A stretch of 54,255 bases of DNA from Prevotellaceae bacterium (GTDB taxonomy: Bacteria; Bacteroidota; Bacteroidia; Bacteroidales; UBA932). The translations under genes and the position numbers were made by a program. The stretch covers positions 1-54,255 of the forward strand of contig JAIRZQ010000183.1 of assembly GCA_031267135.1 (NCBI GenBank), in the 5' to 3' direction. Position 1 is the first letter of the stretch. Each line of letters opens with the position of its first letter. Below are positions 48,951-54,255 of the stretch, piece by piece. A model generated the notes under the pieces. The model saw nothing but the letters and a program-made list of their open reading frames with translations, was not told the DNA's origin and ran no database searches.

Positions 48951-49238
48951 ATGGAACAACTATCAGGCATAATAGTAGGATTTTCGTTATTTGTTATAAT
49001 TTACATATCGCAATGGGCATGTATCAAGGGCGAGTATTATTTTACAAAAAAATTCTGGATATTTTTTTTATTTACGGGAATAGCAGGAATAGCTGTTTCT
49101 CTGCTTTCCGACAATATTACGGTATCATCGATTGCAAGCATATCGGGCTTTGTGTCGCTGTGGGGCATAGGCGAAACAGTAATGCAGGAAAAACGCGTAC
49201 AGAAAGGATGGTTTCCCAAACGGCAAAAAAAGAAATAA
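48951..49238 (+). CDS. DUF4491 family membrane protein (copy 2)
   Basis: MEQLSGIIVGFSLFVIIYISQWACIKGEYYFTKKFW...GFVSLWGIGETVMQEKRVQKGWFPK. Confidence 0.85.
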   Translation: MEQLSGIIVGFSLFVIIYISQWACIKGEYYFTKKFWIFFLFTGIAGIAVSLLSDNITVSSIASISGFVSLWGIGETVMQEKRVQKGWFPKRQKKK

Positions 49239-49298
49239 AATTCGCAATCACTTTATTTTTACTGATGCTTACGGCTTTTTACTTACAAAAAATTCATG

Positions 49299-49306
49299 TA
49301 TATTTG
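49299..49306 (+). promoter_or_regulatory. Bacteroidetes -7 box (TATATTTG) upstream of GH3
   Basis: CATGTATATTTGCCG, near-identical to the promoter at 48650. Confidence 0.5.
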
Positions 49307-49327
49307 CCGTAAAATTAAAGTTTGACA

Positions 49328-51004
49328 ATGAAAAGTTTTAATATTATGCTTATCGTATCGCTGTTAGTTGCCGGCTCAATATCTGCAAATGCACAGGAAT
49401 CAAAGCGAAAATGGGTTAATAAACAAATAAAATCAATGACCCTGCGCCGGCAAATTGCACAGCTGTTTGTTATAGCCTGTTATCCCGAACGCGGAGAAAA
49501 TCATATAAATGAAATATCAAATATTATACGGGATGAGCAAATAGGCGGAATTATCTGGGGTGAATGCAGTCCTGCTGTATGTATTAAAACACTGAACAGG
49601 CTTCAATCGCCGGCTAATATTCCTCTGCTTGTAACCATAGATGCCGAATGGGGAATTGCAATGCGTTTGGACAGTGTAATAAAATTTCCGCAACAGCTTA
49701 CGCTCGGAGCAATTCAGGATAACGGTTTGATTTATGAATTTGGCGCGGAAGTTGCCGAGCAGTGTCGGAAAACAGGCATCCACTTTAATTTTGCTCCCGT
49801 TGTTGACATTAACAACAATCCTGACAATCCCGTAATAAACATGCGCTCGTTCGGCGAAAATAAATATAAAGTTACCGAAAAGGCATATTCATACATGAAA
49901 GGAATGCAGGATGGAGGAATACTTACAAGCCTTAAACATTTTCCCGGACACGGCGATACCGACAAGGATTCGCACAAAGAGCTTCCAACAATTACGCACG
50001 ATAAAAAGCATATAAGCGATAACGAATTATATCCTTTCCGCGAGCTTATAAAACGGGGCGCAACAGGTGTAATGACTGCGCATCTGAGAATACCTGCGCT
50101 GTTTGAAAACGATATTCCGGCATCGCAGTCAAAAGAAATATGTACCGATTTGCTGCAAAAGAAATTGAAATTCAAAGGATTGACGGTTACCGATGCTCTT
50201 GAAATGAAAGGCGCTTTGCATAATCGCGATGCGTCAAAGGTCGCATTGTATTCGCTGATTGCAGGAAACAATATTCTGGAAATTCCGGTAGATGTAAAAA
50301 AGTCAATAGATGAAATAGAAAAAGCCGTTATAAATGGCGAAATATCCAAACGGTACATACGGAAAAACTGCAAGAAAATACTTGCTGCAAAATACGACTT
50401 GGGGTTACACAAAGGCTTCATCCCCATAAATTCTCAGGGAATTTTGGAAAGATTAAATACCGAACAGGCAAAGACATTGCGTATGAAACTTGCAGAAGCA
50501 TCGCTTACACTGCTGTCGAATAAAAATATTTTACCTGTAAGTGCAGCAAAAATAAAATATATTGAAATTGGAAACGGTAAGGCATTTAAAACTCAACTTG
50601 AAAAATATTGCAAGATTGATACAATCAGCTTGCAACCCGAAACACTCAAAGAAACTATTGACTCGCTTGCCGTAAAACTGTCGGATGCTGAAACGGTTAT
50701 TATTGGTTATCATAATACGCGTCCACATTCCCGTGTAAATTTCGGTATGGACACGCTTACCGTTGATTTTATCGACAGTTTGACAATAAATAAAAACATC
50801 GTTTTGGTATTTTTCGGAAATCCCTATGCAATATCAAAATTCAAAAACCACGAAAAATTTGCCGCAATAATAGTCGCCTATGACAATTCGGACGAAGCGC
50901 AAATTTGCTCGGCAAATGCAATTTTCGGAAAGCAGAAATTTAAAGGAAAATTGCCTGTAAGCATAAATGAAAAATACAGGGAAGATTTCGGACTAACTTA
51001 CTGA
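49328..51004 (+). CDS. Glycoside hydrolase family 3 (beta-N-acetylhexosaminidase/NagZ-like), exported
   Basis: FAPVVDINNNPDNPVINMRSFGE...LKHFPGHGDTDKDSHKELP...VTDALEMKGA. Confidence 0.92.
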   Translation: MKSFNIMLIVSLLVAGSISANAQESKRKWVNKQIKSMTLRRQIAQLFVIACYPERGENHINEISNIIRDEQIGGIIWGECSPAVCIKTLNRLQSPANIPLLVTIDAEWGIAMRLDSVIKFPQQLTLGAIQDNGLIYEFGAEVAEQCRKTGIHFNFAPVVDINNNPDNPVINMRSFGENKYKVTEKAYSYMKGMQDGGILTSLKHFPGHGDTDKDSHKELPTITHDKKHISDNELYPFRELIKRGATGVMTAHLRIPALFENDIPASQSKEICTDLLQKKLKFKGLTVTDALEMKGALHNRDASKVALYSLIAGNNILEIPVDVKKSIDEIEKAVINGEISKRYIRKNCKKILAAKYDLGLHKGFIPINSQGILERLNTEQAKTLRMKLAEASLTLLSNKNILPVSAAKIKYIEIGNGKAFKTQLEKYCKIDTISLQPETLKETIDSLAVKLSDAETVIIGYHNTRPHSRVNFGMDTLTVDFIDSLTINKNIVLVFFGNPYAISKFKNHEKFAAIIVAYDNSDEAQICSANAIFGKQKFKGKLPVSINEKYREDFGLTY

Positions 51005-51045
51005 TTACGGATAAACGAAATATAAAAATAGTTTGGAGCAGGAAC

Positions 51046-51834
51046 ATGAAGAAAAAATTAATCATTTTTATTTGCACAGGCATATTAATATCGGCGTGCA
51101 GCTATTCTCAAAAAAAAGAAATAACAAAAGAATTTGAATACATTCAGGGCGGAATTGTGCGCGGCGATAAAAACGAGAAAAAAATAGCGCTTGTTTTCAC
51201 CTCCGATGGCTATTTTGATGGATATGAAACTATTAGTGCAACATTGAAAAAGCATAATGTCAAAAGTTCGTTTTTCTTTACGGGAAACGCTTACAGAATG
51301 AGCCAATTCAAGCCTGTAATTAATGAGCTGAAACACGATGGACATTACCTCGGCGCACATTCCGACAGGCATTTGCTGTACTGTGCATGGGAAAAACGCG
51401 ATTCGCTGCTCGTTACAAAAAAGGAATATACCGACGACATAGAAAATAATTATAACGAAATGCAAAATTTCGGTATTTCAAAAACAGACGCTCCCTACTT
51501 TCTTCCTGCATACGAATATTACAACGATACAATTTCGGCATGGACACGCGAACTCGGCTTGCAGCTTGTAAATTTCACCGGCGGCACAGGTTCAAACGCA
51601 GACTATACCGTACCGGGCATGGGCGAAAAATATCGCGACAGCAAAACTATTTACAGTAATATCCTGAAATACGAAAACGATAATCCTGACGGGCTCAATG
51701 GATTCATACTGCTCATGCATTTTGGTGTTGATGCGGAACGAACAGATAAGCTGTATAATCTTTTGGATAGCCTGATGACAGATTTGGAACATAAGGGATA
51801 TGCCTTTGTAACAATAACTGAATTATTGAAATAA
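51046..51834 (+). CDS. Polysaccharide deacetylase-family lipoprotein
   Basis: ISACS lipobox; KKIALVFTSDGYFDGYETI...VKSSFFFTGNAY...LGAHSDRHLLYC. Confidence 0.82.
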   Translation: MKKKLIIFICTGILISACSYSQKKEITKEFEYIQGGIVRGDKNEKKIALVFTSDGYFDGYETISATLKKHNVKSSFFFTGNAYRMSQFKPVINELKHDGHYLGAHSDRHLLYCAWEKRDSLLVTKKEYTDDIENNYNEMQNFGISKTDAPYFLPAYEYYNDTISAWTRELGLQLVNFTGGTGSNADYTVPGMGEKYRDSKTIYSNILKYENDNPDGLNGFILLMHFGVDAERTDKLYNLLDSLMTDLEHKGYAFVTITELLK

Positions 51835-51900
51835 ACATGCCGTTTTCGATTCATTTCTAAAAAAAATCGGATTAATGCTCAAAACAAAGCTGTAATTTTA

Positions 51901-51908
51901 TATCTTTG
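51901..51908 (+). promoter_or_regulatory. Bacteroidetes -7 box (TATCTTTG) upstream of the FKBP pair
   Basis: Exact TAnnTTTG match about 44 bp before the ATG. Confidence 0.55.
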
Positions 51909-51951
51909 CATCTTGAAAAACATATTTTAAATATAAAAATACACAATTGTT

Positions 51952-52878
51952 ATGAAAAAACTGATTATATTTATGTCAGTACTGGCAGGTATTATTGCAG
52001 CCTCTTCGTGCCAGTCGCGATTAAACGGTTCATCAAGCGATATTGACTCGCTAAGTTACAGTATCGGTGTTATGTGGGGCTATCAGATGACAATGGACAG
52101 GCTGGACTTTGTAAATATCAGCAAAGCCATAGCTCAACTGAAACAAAAAATCAAAGAACCCGTATCGGCTGAAAACAATATTTATACATTATCGATGCAG
52201 TTAAGAGAATTTTTGCAAAAATCGCCGCAGCGAGTCTATACCAAGCCGGAAAAGGAGCATGTAACAACTCTGCTCGGCGCTGTTTGGGCGCATCAGCTTA
52301 ACGAAGCAAATATTTTACGACTGAATCTAAAATACACAAAGCAGGGAATAAGAGACATGATGAAAAACGATACCGCATCGTTACAGTTGAAACTTGAACA
52401 GTCAAACAACTACATAATGGAATATAAAATTCGGTTTGAAAAAAGGGAAAACGAAAAACGTCTTGAAGAAGGTCGCCGGTTTTTTGAAAAAAACAAAAAT
52501 GAAGAAGGAGTTGTTACAACCGAAAGCGGATTGCAGTATAAAGTCATAAATCAGGGAAATGATGAAAAGACAGCAATAGGCGATACGGCGTATATTAACA
52601 TCGCAATAACCCAAATTAACGGCGATACAATAGAAAACAGCAGTGAAAAGGCTTATTTTATTGCCGAAAACCGCTTAATCAAAGGTCTCTTTGAAGGATT
52701 GCTGCTATTTGGCGAAGGAGCAAAATTTACTTTGTACATTCCGAGCGAACTTGCATTCGGCAGTACAGTAGAACCATGGATAACGCAAAAAATAAAACCT
52801 GACATGGCTTTAATATACAATATCGAAATTAAAAAATTAATCAAAAATAATAGTCATTCTAAATCGAAAAGAAAATGA
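51952..52878 (+). CDS. FKBP-type peptidyl-prolyl isomerase-like lipoprotein, divergent active-site region
   Basis: ESGLQYKVINQG...GEGAKFTLYIPSELAFGS; SSC lipobox. Confidence 0.85.
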   Translation: MKKLIIFMSVLAGIIAASSCQSRLNGSSSDIDSLSYSIGVMWGYQMTMDRLDFVNISKAIAQLKQKIKEPVSAENNIYTLSMQLREFLQKSPQRVYTKPEKEHVTTLLGAVWAHQLNEANILRLNLKYTKQGIRDMMKNDTASLQLKLEQSNNYIMEYKIRFEKRENEKRLEEGRRFFEKNKNEEGVVTTESGLQYKVINQGNDEKTAIGDTAYINIAITQINGDTIENSSEKAYFIAENRLIKGLFEGLLLFGEGAKFTLYIPSELAFGSTVEPWITQKIKPDMALIYNIEIKKLIKNNSHSKSKRK

Positions 52879-53552
52879 AACAAATTTTAATTTTATGTAT
52901 TGCGGCATTAATGTTTACAACAGTGTCGTGTGCGCAAGGCACAAATAAAAATTCTCAAAACGAAGAAACAGGACAGGACGTTCAAGATGCATCGTACGCA
53001 TTTGGCGTTGACGTCGGTAACAGCCTTAAATCGTATAATATCGAAGGTTTTGACATCGACAGGTTTATAGAAGGCTTCAAAGCCATATTCAACGATGATG
53101 GAAAAATCGACATTATGGCAAACAGAACGATACTTCAAAACTTTATGGGTGCTTTGCAGGCAAAAAAGAGCGAAAAAAACAGGGCTGAAGGAGAAACGTT
53201 TCTCGAAAAAAACAAAAATGAACCCGGCGTAGTTACAACCGAAAGCGGATTGCAGTACAGAATAGAAAAAGACGGAACGGGAGAATATCCGGTAGCCGAA
53301 AGCGAAGTTGAAGTTGCGTATAGAGGCACGCTTATTGATGGTCGTGAATTTGATGCAAATGAAAAAATTAACTTGTCGCTTAACCGTGTAATTGCAGGCT
53401 GGACCGAAGGAATACAAAAAATCAACGAAGGCGGAAAAATAACGCTTTTTATTCCTTATAATCTTGCTTATGGCGAAAGAGGCGGAGGAAATATTATCGA
53501 ACCGTATTCGGCATTAATTTTTGAAATTGAACTGTTTAAAATCATAAAATAA
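52875..53552 (+). CDS. FKBP-type peptidyl-prolyl cis-trans isomerase, lipoprotein
   Basis: ESGLQYRIEKDGTG...VEVAYRGTLIDGREFDAN...VIAGWTEGIQKINEGGKITLFIPYNLAYGERG; overlaps the previous gene by 4 bp. Confidence 0.92.
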   Translation: MKQILILCIAALMFTTVSCAQGTNKNSQNEETGQDVQDASYAFGVDVGNSLKSYNIEGFDIDRFIEGFKAIFNDDGKIDIMANRTILQNFMGALQAKKSEKNRAEGETFLEKNKNEPGVVTTESGLQYRIEKDGTGEYPVAESEVEVAYRGTLIDGREFDANEKINLSLNRVIAGWTEGIQKINEGGKITLFIPYNLAYGERGGGNIIEPYSALIFEIELFKIIK

Positions 53553-53553
53553 A

Positions 53554-53952
53554 ATGGCTCTCGACATTGCAGGCATACTTATACAGAAATTGGATATCAA
53601 ATCGGGCGAAGGCGCTCGCGGAGCATGGAAAATACAGGATGTAATAATAGAAACCATAGAACAGTATCCGCGAAAGATTTGCATATCGTTTTGGAATGAG
53701 AAAATAAGCGACCTTGATAAAATAAAGCTTGGAGATAAAATAACGGTAAGCGTAAATATCGACTCGCGCGAAGCCAACGGACGATGGTTTACTTCCATAC
53801 GTGCGTGGCGCATACAGCTTTCGGACGAAAATGCCGATCAACAGCAGGCATCTGCATCCCAGCCGGCGAACAGTTTTAATAACATTCCAACGCCAACATC
53901 AAGTGATTTTATAGATATTTCAACTGATGAAATAGATGATTTACCTTTCTAA
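53554..53952 (+). CDS. DUF3127 family protein
   Basis: GARGAWKIQDVIIETIEQYPRKICISFWNEKI...IDSREANGRWFTSIRAWRIQ, C-terminal DDLPF. Confidence 0.88.
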   Translation: MALDIAGILIQKLDIKSGEGARGAWKIQDVIIETIEQYPRKICISFWNEKISDLDKIKLGDKITVSVNIDSREANGRWFTSIRAWRIQLSDENADQQQASASQPANSFNNIPTPTSSDFIDISTDEIDDLPF

Positions 53953-53977
53953 AAAGGTTTTTTTATGCTATTTGGAT

Positions 53978-54014
53978 GAAAAGAGGTTTATTGTTAAATA
54001 CAAAGCCTCTTTTC
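53978..54014 (+). terminator. Terminator after the DUF3127 gene
   Basis: GAAAAGAGGTTT...AAAGCCTCTTTTC hairpin. Confidence 0.7.
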
Positions 54015-54032
54015 TATTTATTCTAAATGAGC
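54006..54032 (-). repeat. 27-nt inverted repeat, right copy
   Basis: CCTCTTTTCTATTTATTCTAAATGAGC. Confidence 0.85.
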
Positions 54033-54179
54033 AGGTTATTTAGTTGCTCCTTAACAAGTATATTTTTCAAAGATAAGAGATAATGAAGATATTTTTTCTG
54101 TTTCTTTTGTACCAAGACAAAAGTAACAGGAAAAACATTTATTACTGTCCGCTAAAACTTTTTTGAGGGCACAAAATCA

Positions 54180-54210
54180 GGGCTGATTTCTATCTTTTAG
54201 AAATCAGCCC
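54180..54210 (+). terminator. Strong hairpin terminator near window end
   Basis: GGGCTGATTTCTA-TCTTT-TAGAAATCAGCCC followed by T6. Confidence 0.8.
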
Positions 54211-54255
54211 TTTTTTGGTTAATTTTGCGTTATCGAGCTAAAAAAATAAACCAAT

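Noticed and set aside
54100-54255. Possible IS element end (tactgtccgctaaaactttttt)
   Set aside because: Looks reminiscent of an insertion-sequence end, but no transposase or paired inverted repeat is inside the window.
1-54255. CRISPR array, rRNA operon, diversity-generating retroelement
   Set aside because: No regularly spaced repeats, rRNA sequence or reverse transcriptase motif seen on either strand.

Overview
54 kb chromosomal segment from an AT-rich member of the Bacteroidetes (probably Bacteroidales). This is inferred from TAnnTTTG-type promoters, a SusC/SusD pair, a DUF4492-cydA-cydB operon and DUF4491/DUF3127 proteins. Most of it is housekeeping: cydAB, folB, tgt, rlmB, an ABC-F protein, shikimate kinase, topoisomerase IV A/B, FKBPs. 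Accessory modules: (i) a truncated tyrosine recombinase beside a tRNA-Leu(GAG) at the left edge; (ii) a single-chain R-M-S restriction-modification protein with a regulator upstream; (iii) a small-secreted-protein region with an 86-bp direct repeat and a gene interrupted by an in-frame stop; (iv) a compact xylan locus (SusC/SusD/surface glycan-binding protein/GH10 with CBM insertion); (v) the best candidate for a novel system, a minus-strand RiPP-like cassette at about 39.4-44.5 kb. Its order is XRE regulator, dyad and promoter, 69-aa GG-leader Cys-rich precursor, strong terminator/attenuator hairpin, radical SAM/SPASM maturase with an RRE-like N-terminus, exported Tiki/EreA/ChaN-like protein, exported alpha/beta hydrolase. 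I also see about 110-bp segmented palindromes that share a conserved core (one directly upstream of the RiPP regulator), and a 27-nt inverted repeat flanking a 6.8-kb block. All family assignments come from reading motifs by eye; no database search was run.
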